Part shown: in pieces, positions 9,468-19,500 of the stretch | Layout: every line of letters starts with the position of its first letter | Position numbering within the stretch: position 1 is the first letter of the stretch | Source of the DNA: Anthracocystis setariae | Lineage: Eukaryota; Basidiomycota; Ustilaginomycetes; Ustilaginales; Ustilaginaceae | Length of the DNA: 64,000 nt | NCBI GenBank assembly: GCA_928724745.1 | Contig: CAKMXJ010000021.1 | Span: 1-64,000 of the forward strand | Direction: 5' to 3' | Position numbers and translations under genes: made by a program | The notes under the pieces: model-generated | What the model was told of the DNA's origin: nothing | The model's database searches: none | What the model saw: only the letters and a program-made list of their open reading frames with translations

Positions 9468-10159
9468 CCTCGGGGTGTCTGTCCCCGCACCACCCTCGGT
9501 TTCCTCCGCACGCCTCCTTGGACGGCTCCCAGCCTCATATGTGTTAGGCTCCTGGGGTCTGGGAACCTCGGAACATGGCTGTGCGTCTGTATCGAGGCCA
9601 GGGGCGTGGTACCGGGTGTTGCTCCCGGGATCGTTGCCAAGATAGCAGAGCGGGTGAGCGGGAGGTTGGGAGAAGGTCTGATATTTCCACCTACTATAGT
9701 GAGTAAGCTAAAATACAATTGACGTCCTAACGTGAGTGTGATGGGATCAGGGCGTGAGATTATGTGGCCTCCCGGATACCCCCCGGGAGATGCCGCAGTC
9801 TGCCCCAATCACCGATCCGGGACTTCATCGGGGGAACTACCCCCGCCCACGTTAATACTAAAGCCAAACACTAACTCCCCCAATATCCCAATCATAACAA
9901 TATGCTGAAACCGGACCTTACTGCGCAACCACTTCAGCTTGGCGTGGCGGGCCGGGAGCCTTGGAGCCCTAGAGGTCTCACACCTTATTGCGCAATTCCC
10001 AATTCTTATGCTTTCCCTTCGCTGGCTCGCGAGTAAGTTCTGACGGATTTATCCTTCTTGATCCGTTGGTTCCCGTCGCTTCGGTTGCAATTGTAATCAT
10101 GATCTTTGCTATACGGTAGCGGGCAACTGAATGCATGATTGTGCGTCGGAGGATTTGGA
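9468..10159. other. Spacer from recombinase relic to first core gene
   Basis: No gene is seen in these ~690 bases. There are two short perfect hairpins (stems 9769-9775/9783-9789 and 9829-9834/9840-9845) and a 14-base near-direct repeat ACCTTAYTGCGCAA at about 9917 and 9981. They may be the 3' end of the recombinase element. The boundary between subtelomeric and core sequence lies here. Confidence 0.4.
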
Positions 10160-11385
10160 CTAGTCATCGCCGGCTTGGACATCTGGAGCGGACTGTGCTG
10201 ATGCGAGTGAGCGTCGGACCATCTCCTGGAGAGCCTTTGGATCTGATGCGTACTCTGCGGAGCGAACTGTGATGGCGTAGAGGACTGTTTTGCACGCGAG
10301 ATGGAAGGGACGAAGTCAGATTGAAGGGTTGACGAAGCCGGAGGGGCCAAAGCCTTTGTGTCAACTTACTGTCTTCGATTTTGCGTAGGCTTTGATTGGT
10401 GATGACTTGCTTTTTCTTGAGGTCACGTACGAGGGGCACGAATGGATCCAGTGCATCTCTGAGCTGACGTGTCATGGTGAGGACTTGTTTTACGACTGCA
10501 CCTGTATCGCCTTGACCGACGGCGTTGGTTGCAAAGCGCATCAGCTCTCCAGTGAGATCGGATAGCCCGAGGAGGTAGCGGTGTTTAGGAATAGTGAGGA
10601 CGATTGGGTCTTCGGATGTTCCCGATGTGCTTGCGTTTGCTTCTGCTGGTTCCGATGGTTGGGTATAGAATTGTGCTTCCGAGATGGGTTGAACTCGGAA
10701 GCGATCTTGGATCTGGCCGAGAGAAATGAGCTGTGTGGTGCGCAAGTAGTGGTAAAATGATATCGCCTCGATCTAACCAAAGATTGCAAATGGCATGCCC
10801 ATTCTGACGTCAGATCTCAAGCACTGTACAAGAAGAAACGTCCGCAAAGAATGAACCTACAAATTCTTCCAATCCACCGCCAACATTCCGCTCGTACCTC
10901 TGCGCACGAAGCTGATATATCGAAGACTCTACTTGCTGGGCAGACGAGTCGACGGCACCAAGCCCTTCCGCAACGGCAGCCTGTCGAAGCAGTCCGATGA
11001 TCTCTCCAAGCTTTGACTCGGCTTCGGAAAAGAGCTTATACGTTCTACTGGATGTATCTGATGATGCAAAATCTTTGATGTCGAATCGGTGCAGGAGAAA
11101 GATGACCTTCTTGGATAGACTCGTCACATCGCGCGAAGTCTTGATCAGCCGTTCCCTCCGGTCGTTATACTCGTCGATTTCATCTCGAAAGCTTGCGAAT
11201 GCGTCCAAGATATCCGAGTCCGTTGTGGTAGAAGCTGGATCCGGATCCTTAGAGAGAGAGGGAGCCGAGTCGACCACTGCCGGAAGGGTCGAAGGGTTGC
11301 GGTCGTCGGATCGAGTACGTTTGTTGGGATAGGGTCGGAGAGGATCCGATAGCGATGGTTGCCTGTCTCTTTGCTTCCCGGTCAT
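10160..11385 (-). CDS. Translin-associated factor X (TRAX)
   Basis: Three exons encode 350 aa: 11385-10861, 10772-10370 and 10284-10160. The introns are 88 bases (GTAGGT...TTAG) and 85 bases (GTAAGT...ACAG). TRAX pairs with translin to form the C3PO ribonuclease complex that cleaves RNA passenger strands and tRNA fragments. The product shows the family's helical landmarks: an N-terminal FRDEIDEYNDRRERLIKTSRD helix region, KKVIFLLHR, then GLEEF joined by splicing to IEAISFYHYLRTTQLIS, then YLLGLSDLTGELMRFATN, and a C-terminal KIEDILYAITVRSAEY completed by exon 3. The N-terminal ~50 residues are basic and low complexity, as in a nuclear signal. It is the first conserved gene inward from the telomere and is divergent from the transporter at 12182. 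Confidence 0.92.
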
Positions 11386-12181
11386 CGTGTCGATTTCACC
11401 ACCTGTTGAATGGTTTTCGAATGTATAAGTAGCTTATCTCGGATCGTGATTTGGGAGGTTGAGGATTGAATGGAAGTGACTTGGCCCGGGGGATGTATCA
11501 ATCTTCTCGTCCCCATCACAAATGCAGCTCCAGCATATTGACAAAAGTACGAAGGCACTTTTTCGCGTCACCTCCACACACAGAACCGGGTCTTGAAAGT
11601 CAAATAAAAAAAAAAAAATAATAAAAAAATAAAAAAATAAAATAGAATAGAATAAAATAAATAAAATAAAATAAAATAAAATAAAATGCAGGACACGGAT
11701 GCACCGCTGTACTCTCGCTTTCCTCTGGCCTTTCTGTTCGGAAGCCTCCGTCCGCGCTACTGTAAAATACCCGAGATTGTGATTTTTGGTTTTGCCTGCT
11801 TGTGTGTTGTTTTGGTTAGCGGACCCAAGGACGAGCTCAAACCGTCTACACTGGAATTCCACTGCATTCTGCCTCCTCGCCTATCCTGCTTGGTGGGACG
11901 TGGTCTCACTCACACCGTACACTGGACTTTGCCCTTCCATTCGTGCGCCCTTCAATTCAGCCTCTTTCCACATCCATATCAAACCCGTACAGCCGTCTTC
12001 TTCAGAAATTTCATCATACCACGGCTTTGGTTCGAGCCTTTGGTGGTTTAATTCGGCAGGTCGCAGCGCCTCAGTCTCGTCATCGAACCTGGACACGATC
12101 TCGATAGAGCGACGCTAGAATCTACGCTAGAACCACTCTGCTCCATATCGCTGCTTTACGGTGTCGCGCTCTCTCATCATC
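11386..12181. other. Divergent intergenic region with AT-rich microsatellite
   Basis: This region separates the divergent TRAX and transporter genes and must hold both promoters. At about 11606-11685 there is a run of AATAAA/AAAAT units (AAAATAAAATAAAAT and variants). No other gene is supported. Confidence 0.5.
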
Positions 12182-15100
12182 ATGCCAACCCCATCAGCGG
12201 ACGGAGGAGAAGCGGGACGCTCTTCGAACATGTCAGAAACCGCAGGACCGGGAACAGCGCCTTCTTCCCAGCGCGCTGCCAAGTCGGATTCCACCTCGGC
12301 TCAACCGATACCAGCTCATCAAGACGATGGCATCAAGAACAATGCAAAAGACAGCAAAAAGTCCAAGATTCCCACTTGGATCGTTGAAAACCTCAAGTCA
12401 GCTCGCTCTTGGAGGATCGTCGCTCGATGTCTTGTTGCTTCGTGGGCCAACTTCGTCCTTATGATTCCTGATCGTTCTCTCAAGGTTTTGGGTCAAGCTG
12501 CCTTTTTTGGCACCATGCTGACGCTCATGATCCCACCATCCATGCCCTTCTTTCTCTTTCTCATCGCTTACACCGTTCTCGTCGTCGGCTCCTGCATTGG
12601 TTGGGCTTGGGGCTGTGCCGCCATGGCTGCTGCCACTCGCGCACGAAACCACGCACTGCTTATGGCCGCCGTCCAAAGCACGCGCTCCTCTGCCGCCTCT
12701 TCCACCAATCCCGATGCCTACGTCGTTCAAGCTGTCTTTCGCGGTGTTTATCTTGACGTTCGATCCACTGCAGTCTACGGTGCTTTCCTCATGGTCGGCG
12801 TCTACTTTTCTGCCGTCCTTCAAGTCAAGGCGCCCAAATTGAAGCTCGGCTCAGTATTCATGCTTATCCTGATGGACGTCATGTGTATGTACGGACCTCT
12901 CTTCCCATCCACCAGATACACACTCGGAAACATTTTCATGGTCCCGATTGGGTGCTCCTTGGCCATCTGCATCGCTTCCCAGGTCCTCATCTTCCCAGAG
13001 ACCCTCTCCTACGCCTGGCAACGTCGTTACATCCAAATGCTTGCCTCTATGCGTAAGCTCATCGACTTGCATTCCGATGCCCTCGTCGACGTTTCCAAGC
13101 CCCAAGACTCTCAAATTGATGTGTCCAACCAATCCTACCACAGCCCGCCCTCAAGCGACTTTCTCGAGCAGAACCTCAAGGCCGAGACTGAAGCTGGCAA
13201 GATTGCAGCTGCCCATCTCGAAAAGGTCAAAGCCAGTCGTATCAGCATATCGGCCGAGCTCGATGACATCAACGGAATGTCATCGTTCCTCGGTATGGAA
13301 TTCTACCATTCCTACATGGATTCGCACAGCATGAAAGTCATGTTCCGCAAAACCCGTTCCGTCAATCTGCAGCTCTTCCTGCTCAACTCGTTCTGGCGTC
13401 TCGTCCATCACGAACTAGGCCTAGCTGATCCGAGCACTTTTGAGGAGGATTGGGATCCTTTAAAGCTGCAGCCGGACTATGATGTTGACGGCGAGCACGG
13501 CACCAAGGCTCTGCCCACCAAAGAGCATCTCAAGCCTATCAGACTCCACGAAAGTCACGTCCTTCATCGTGTCCGTCGTGACATTTTCAAGAGCGAGGCA
13601 GAACAGCAAGTCACCCTGGCGCGTATGCTCGATATACTTAAAAAGGTCGCCCAACCATCACTGGAAGCTGCCAGCACTTCGATCGGGGCAGTTCAAGACT
13701 ACTTCGAGGCGAATGTAGCCTGGCGTCAGAAACGCTCCATCGATGACATTATCGTCAACTTACACGAGACCAAGACTCGTCTGGAATCCGCTCGACAGGA
13801 TCTGCTCAACGACAAGAGACTCGAGCTTCTGAAACCCTACGCCGAGCACTTTCGTGCTATGCATCCGGATCTCGATATCCAGCAACATTTTCTGAAAACA
13901 AAACAGTCGATCGGCTCCTTCCGCGCGGGCGTTCGGCCTCTCCATATCTGCTTGGTCTTCGTCACAGGTCTCATTGATGTTCTGGAATCCGTCTCCGAAC
14001 TTCACAGCGAGTTGCTCGCTATCTCGGATCGTGCGGGCAACAAGAAGCGCATTTGGTGGCCTACGCGTCTCGGCCGTCTCATCGCGGTGCTGAGTAGTAA
14101 CAAGCGCGGATCTTCCGTTGGCCTCGATGGTCTCGGAACCAATGGTGTTGCCTTCGAAAGGGAAGAAGACATTGACCGCGACTTCAGACAGGATCGTGCG
14201 GACGCAGCCACAGACTCGCCGTCAGCGGAAAGTGCTGACCTAGCAGAGCATCTGGATAGCGAAGAAGACTCGGACGACGAACGTCGACCGACGTCCGTCC
14301 CTAGACCACCTCAGGTTCGCGACGAAGAGAAGGCATCGAAATCAACCAAACGCAGCCAGAAGAAGGCGCCCAACGAGGCTGAAAAGATGGCCAAGCACAA
14401 GCCGCACTACTATACCCGTGATCCCGATGCCCTGCCACCCACCAACATCAGGCATCGCATCGGCAGAGGCATCGCATCTACTTATGACTTTGTCAGTGGT
14501 CCCACTGGTATCTACGCGCTGCGAATGTGTATCGCCAGCTTTGCCATTTGGATCACACAGGTCTTGCCCAATACGGCCCACTTTGTCTACGAACACCGTG
14601 GAATCTGGGCCTTGATCATGGCACAGACGGCAGCAGCTTTGTCTGGAGGTGAGCTGGTGTTCACGTTTTCCGTGAGACTGGCTGGTACCTTGATCGGACT
14701 GCTGGCTGGCGCGGCGATGTGGTACATTTCGACCGGTAATGGCAACGGAAACCCTTACGGCATTGCCGCCGTGGCAGCGGTCGGCTTTATCCCGCTCATC
14801 TTTTTGCGAGTCTTCGCACCCAAGGTGCTTCTGCTGCCTGCATTGATGCTCAACACTTCGGTGATACTGGTTGTTGGCTATTCGTGGATCGACACGCATC
14901 TTACCGTCACGGCTAACAGTGGTATTGGAATCAATCTGGCGTGGAAACGAACGCTGCTTGTGGTGATCGGCATGGCGGTGGCGCTCATCGTAATGGTGTT
15001 CCCACGTCCAGTGTCGAGCCGCGTTTTGCTGCGTAAGAACATGGCCAAGGTGACGCGCCAGCTGAACGACACGTTTATCGAAGTGATGGAAACGTGGATC

Positions 15101-15940
15101 GCAAGGAATCGCATCTTGGAACGGGAGCTGGAACGCTCCGGATTTGAGCATCGGCTCGAGGCGAGGCAGGAGCAAGAACAGGAGTCATACGCAGATGAGA
15201 TCGTGAAGCTGTGGTCGGAGCGCAATGCGCTGCTTCGAGCTCGTTTCACGTCGCTGAGTACACAGATTGCATCGTACACGATGCAGATTGGGCTTGCGTC
15301 GATGGATTTCCACATTCGTGGTCGATGGCCGGCGGAGAGGTATGTCGAGATTGCGTCGGTGCATGCAACGATCATGGAAGCACTGGGTGCTGTGATTACG
15401 TCGGTTCGGGCTTTCGATGGCGTGACGATATCGTCGGAGTGGGAGGCAGAGACTGGAAGGCAGGCGGGCAAGGATGAAGATAGAGACGCGCTTGACTGGC
15501 AGCTCGAGTTGGCATCTTCAACGTCTTTGCTGGATCCGCAGTTTTTGTCCGAGATCTGCATGACGTTTGATGTGCTGTCCAAGGCACTGAGGAACGGAGA
15601 GCGTGTCAATCACGCTTGCTTCTCTCTTCTGGAAAACCACTTCAAGTACGGAGCGCAAAACCGAAGGATCAGCGCATTCTTGCGCCAGAAGAGGGCACAG
15701 CAGGCCAGCGAGCATGCACAGGAAGGAGTGGATATTCTAAGCTGGAAGGTACTGCGTGATCCGATGTATTTGCGCTACACGACCGCACGCATGGCAGCCA
15801 TCACGCTTGTTACGGAGCTCGATAAGCTCAAGGCGATCGTTCAGGATTTGGTGGGGGAAAGCTCGCTGCGTGGATTCGACGGGCTCAAGGCACGATACGA
15901 TGAACGCAGCTACCGCCTGATGCGAGCCGAGGCCGAGTAG
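12182..15940 (+). CDS. BRE4/FUSC-like multispanning membrane transporter
   Basis: The intronless frame encodes 1252 aa from the ATG at 12182 (MPTPSADGG). It matches the fungal brefeldin A sensitivity (Bre4) / aromatic acid exporter-like family. Architecture: a disordered Ser/Ala-rich N-terminus (~60 residues); a first block of about six membrane helices (~residues 85-275, including FVLMIPDRSLKVLGQAAFFG and GNIFMVPIGCSLAICIA); a long cytosolic helical region; an acidic linker (~residues 680-745, EDSDDERRP); a second block of helices (~residues 775-945, FUSC-like, ending near MAVALIVMVFPRP); and a helical C-terminal domain. In yeast the relative affects secretion and drug sensitivity; the substrate is unknown. 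The two-block design and length are normal for the family. Confidence 0.8.
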   Translation: MPTPSADGGEAGRSSNMSETAGPGTAPSSQRAAKSDSTSAQPIPAHQDDGIKNNAKDSKKSKIPTWIVENLKSARSWRIVARCLVASWANFVLMIPDRSLKVLGQAAFFGTMLTLMIPPSMPFFLFLIAYTVLVVGSCIGWAWGCAAMAAATRARNHALLMAAVQSTRSSAASSTNPDAYVVQAVFRGVYLDVRSTAVYGAFLMVGVYFSAVLQVKAPKLKLGSVFMLILMDVMCMYGPLFPSTRYTLGNIFMVPIGCSLAICIASQVLIFPETLSYAWQRRYIQMLASMRKLIDLHSDALVDVSKPQDSQIDVSNQSYHSPPSSDFLEQNLKAETEAGKIAAAHLEKVKASRISISAELDDINGMSSFLGMEFYHSYMDSHSMKVMFRKTRSVNLQLFLLNSFWRLVHHELGLADPSTFEEDWDPLKLQPDYDVDGEHGTKALPTKEHLKPIRLHESHVLHRVRRDIFKSEAEQQVTLARMLDILKKVAQPSLEAASTSIGAVQDYFEANVAWRQKRSIDDIIVNLHETKTRLESARQDLLNDKRLELLKPYAEHFRAMHPDLDIQQHFLKTKQSIGSFRAGVRPLHICLVFVTGLIDVLESVSELHSELLAISDRAGNKKRIWWPTRLGRLIAVLSSNKRGSSVGLDGLGTNGVAFEREEDIDRDFRQDRADAATDSPSAESADLAEHLDSEEDSDDERRPTSVPRPPQVRDEEKASKSTKRSQKKAPNEAEKMAKHKPHYYTRDPDALPPTNIRHRIGRGIASTYDFVSGPTGIYALRMCIASFAIWITQVLPNTAHFVYEHRGIWALIMAQTAAALSGGELVFTFSVRLAGTLIGLLAGAAMWYISTGNGNGNPYGIAAVAAVGFIPLIFLRVFAPKVLLLPALMLNTSVILVVGYSWIDTHLTVTANSGIGINLAWKRTLLVVIGMAVALIVMVFPRPVSSRVLLRKNMAKVTRQLNDTFIEVMETWIARNRILERELERSGFEHRLEARQEQEQESYADEIVKLWSERNALLRARFTSLSTQIASYTMQIGLASMDFHIRGRWPAERYVEIASVHATIMEALGAVITSVRAFDGVTISSEWEAETGRQAGKDEDRDALDWQLELASSTSLLDPQFLSEICMTFDVLSKALRNGERVNHACFSLLENHFKYGAQNRRISAFLRQKRAQQASEHAQEGVDILSWKVLRDPMYLRYTTARMAAITLVTELDKLKAIVQDLVGESSLRGFDGLKARYDERSYRLMRAEAE

Positions 15941-16570
15941 ATACGATGTACCATACTGGACAGGATGCTTTTGCAATCACACGGTCTTTGCGCAGTCGAC
16001 ACACTACTTGCGAATTGTGCAAATCGGGCTCGAATGCGCTGATCTAACAATGTCGGTGAATGAAAATCCAACTGAAAGGGACAGCGGAACAGTGGTGCGG
16101 TGCGGTGCGGTGCGGTGCGGGAGTTGAAATGGATTTGTTGGTTGTGCATGCAGCGCGCTGTGTACATCGCTTCGCGCAGCTGAGCCAAAATGGGCCAAAT
16201 GAGCCAAAATTGGGTACAGTTGCTGGGCTCTCTGGCTGAGGAGGCGTGCGTGGGGAGGTTGCTTTCACGCTGTAGAGTCTGAGTTGGCGCGCATACAGCA
16301 CAGCACAGCACAGCACAGCACAGCACAGCACAGTACAGCACGGTCCAGTGCGGCAATTGCGTCGAGGGTTCACCACTCGCTCACCTCGTCATCCCATCAG
16401 CTCGCTTATGCTTTTGGCTGTACTGTATGCAATTCACACTCTCTCGCTTTCGTGTCACGACCCTGATCCAATCCGTACTCGCTAGTCCAACAAATCCATT
16501 CGGCGTCGCAGCTTTCGGTCTCTCGCAACTACCTATCTCACTCTCCACTTGCTTGCACATTTACCAGAGC
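15941..16570. repeat. Intergenic region with pentamer microsatellites
   Basis: There are two five-base arrays: GGTGC repeated about five times near 16094-16119, and CAGCA repeated seven times at 16296-16330 with degenerate units after it. The rest is the promoter and leader of the kinase-hydrolase gene. No other gene is seen. Confidence 0.6.
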
Positions 16571-19500
16571 ATGGTCGATCGTCCTTCCATCCTCACTTTG
16601 TCCAACACCACCACCCCTCCTCCAACCCCTTCTGACATCGAAACTGCTGAGCAGCTGCTCCCTCAGAACGTGGCGACATCACCTTCCCACATCCGCACAG
16701 TCCACTTTTGCGAATCCACATCGCATCCACGCTCGCCTTCTCGTCACCTGCAGGGTACCGTCGACGCTGCCGCAAGTCCATCCGACGTCCAAGCTCACAA
16801 CGCTCAGCTCTCTTTGCGCGGCATCCAACGCTCTATCGTAGATCATCTTCAACCCCGCTCGCCTCAGCGTCCGACCAAACACGAGGTGTCGTCCACGTCT
16901 CTTTCGACGTCGCCACGATCAAGAATCGCATCTCTCTTCAGGCGCAACTCCCAAGGCGAACAAACCTTGCCCTCCAACCAACCATCTGCCACTTGCCCGC
17001 CCGAGTCAGAGACAAGCTTGCAGTCCACCGCCACCGCCTCCGCACGCCGTCCGCTCTCCGACTCGCTCCATCGTCGTAGATCTTCGAAACGCCAACAGGT
17101 CAGGATGGTCGGCTCTCACCTTCATCACGCCTTCCGTTCCTGGTTCAAGGAGACTGAGAAGGATGGCACGCCGCTGTTGCCCCCCCAGCTCTCCAACAAG
17201 TATCGAGTACTCCCGCAAATCCTTGGTCAAGGCTCCTTTGCTGTAGTGAAAGCCGTCGTCGAAAAATCCACAGGCGAACAACGAGCACTCAAGATCATCG
17301 CAAAGAAGCCACTCAAGGACAGCAATGAAAAGATGCTCAAGGAAGAAATCACCATCCTCGGCAAAGTCGAACATCCCAACATCATCAAGATGTGGGATCT
17401 CTACGAGACCAAGGAAGGCGTTTTCATCGTCACCGATCTCTGCAGAGGTGGCGAACTCTTTGACCGCTTGGTCGACAAAGTTCACTACAACGAACTCGAC
17501 GCCCGTCACATCATGAAGCAGATCCTCCAAGGTGTAGCATACCTCCACGAACACGACATCATTCATCGCGACTTGAAGCCCGAGAACATCCTCTTGCGCG
17601 ACAAGACCGATCCAAGCGATATCGTCATTTCGGACTTTGGCCTTTCCCGCTTCATCCCCGATGAGGGTCTGCTTATGACCGCATGTGGTTCGCCACAGTA
17701 CGTTTCTCCTGAAGTTTTGCTCGGCAAGGGCTACAACGCTGCCGTCGATATCTGGTCCAGCGGCGTCATCGCATATGCGCTTCTTGGTGGCTATACTCCC
17801 TTCTACGGTCAAGATCAGCCTTCGCTCTTCCAGCAGATCATCAAAATGGACGTTCACTTCGATCCCGAATACTGGTCCGAGGTCTCAGATACTGCCAAAG
17901 ACTTTATCCTCCGATGCTTGTGCCCCGCCGAGCAGCGCATGACTGCACGACAGGCGCTCGCCCACCCCTGGCTGGCCAACCTCCCACCACTTCACGAGGA
18001 AAGCGCCAAGGGTGCCTGCCTCAAGGATGGCGCTCTCCGCAACCTCACCGCTATGCGCAAGCTTCGCAAAGCTATCACTGCCGTCGAGGTCATCACTCAC
18101 CTTCAGCGCCTCCACGCATTGCGCCAACAGAATGGAGATGCTTTGCCTCAGAAGCAACAGTCTCTGCTCAGCATTGCCTCTCATCTAGAATCCTTTAAAG
18201 ACGACGACTTGCCTCTCGCATCTCCTATCGAGCCCCAAACCGGTGCTGATGGCACTTCCCTCAACGCGGCCGATGCATCCCTCACCGACTCACACGCTAC
18301 CGTCACCATGGCCATCGATGCCCCCACCGAAACCAGCACCGATGCACAGCAAGCACGCAAAAAGGAGCGAGGCGATTCGGCCATGGCTCTCGACTTGACC
18401 ATCATGATGGTCTTGATGCCCGAAGGCTGGGGCAATTCGGCTTCTAGCTCCCTGTCCAACTCGAAACAAGCAGGTGGCTCTGGTACAGCAGCTGTAGCAG
18501 AGGCAGCCCAGTCCACCATCAACCGCCGCGGTCCGGAGCCCACAGCTTCAACCAACCGAGCCAGCCAAGACTCCTCTGATGCCGTTGCTGATGGACAAGC
18601 CAGTCCCTCGGCTTCCTCGACAGGCAACTCTGAAGCCACCGTTCGCCCTTCAGCACCTCCAACTGCTTCAGCTAACCAACCGCGTCGAGCCAGCCATTCC
18701 GTCAACCGCAAAGACAACGAATCCACCAAAACCCTCACCTCGCTCCTCGATCAGTACAAGAAGACCGAAGTTCCAGCTTCAGCGCGTCTCAATCCAAACG
18801 CCAAGAGGACGCAGCCCACCAAGCTGACCCTGGGCAACGCTTGGCGCTACCTGCCTTTGCTTGCCAAGCAAGGCCTCACCATCGGCACCGCTGTGGCATC
18901 GCACGCCATCTACGGCCCTCCCAAAAAGTCGTGGGGTATCGAGACGTCGGTGTTTACGCGTGTGCTTCGCGACATTGCCGAATACTCCGAGTTCGCCTCC
19001 ATCGAAGGTCTCCAGCACTTTTTCGATCTGGGTGCCTTCCTGCCGACGCCCAAGGATGGTCTCATCACCCCCGTCACTTTCCGCGTCAAGAAGCGCGGTC
19101 TTCGTGGCTTCCTCGCTGAAGCAGACGCAGCCGAGGACGGTAAGCGCGAAATCAGCGCAGAATGGGTGGTGGGTAAGCAGACCTGGCGTCGACTTCAGGC
19201 GGAATGGCGAAGCGGCAAGCAAAAGGGAAAGGAGCGTGTCATCCTCTACATTCACGGTGGCGCCTACTTTGTCATGTCGGCTGCCACGCATCGCCCTCTC
19301 ACCATCTCTTTGTCCAAGTACACCGAGTGCCGTGTGTTTGGTATCAACTATCGGCTTGCTCCCGACACTCAGTTCCCCGGCGCGCTCCACGACTGCGTTG
19401 CATCCTACTTCCGTCTCACCGAAGACCTCGGCATTCCTCCCGAAAACATTGTGCTAGGCGCCGATAGCGCTGGAGGAGGTCTGGCTCTTGCGCTCATGTA

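Noticed and set aside
1..10159. Subtelomeric RecQ-type helicase gene as at some smut and yeast chromosome ends
   Set aside because: No helicase motifs are seen in any frame of the subtelomeric part.
11434..11862. Minus-strand 142-codon frame with a Phe/Ile/Leu string
   Set aside because: The hydrophobic part is the translated AT-rich microsatellite at 11606-11685.
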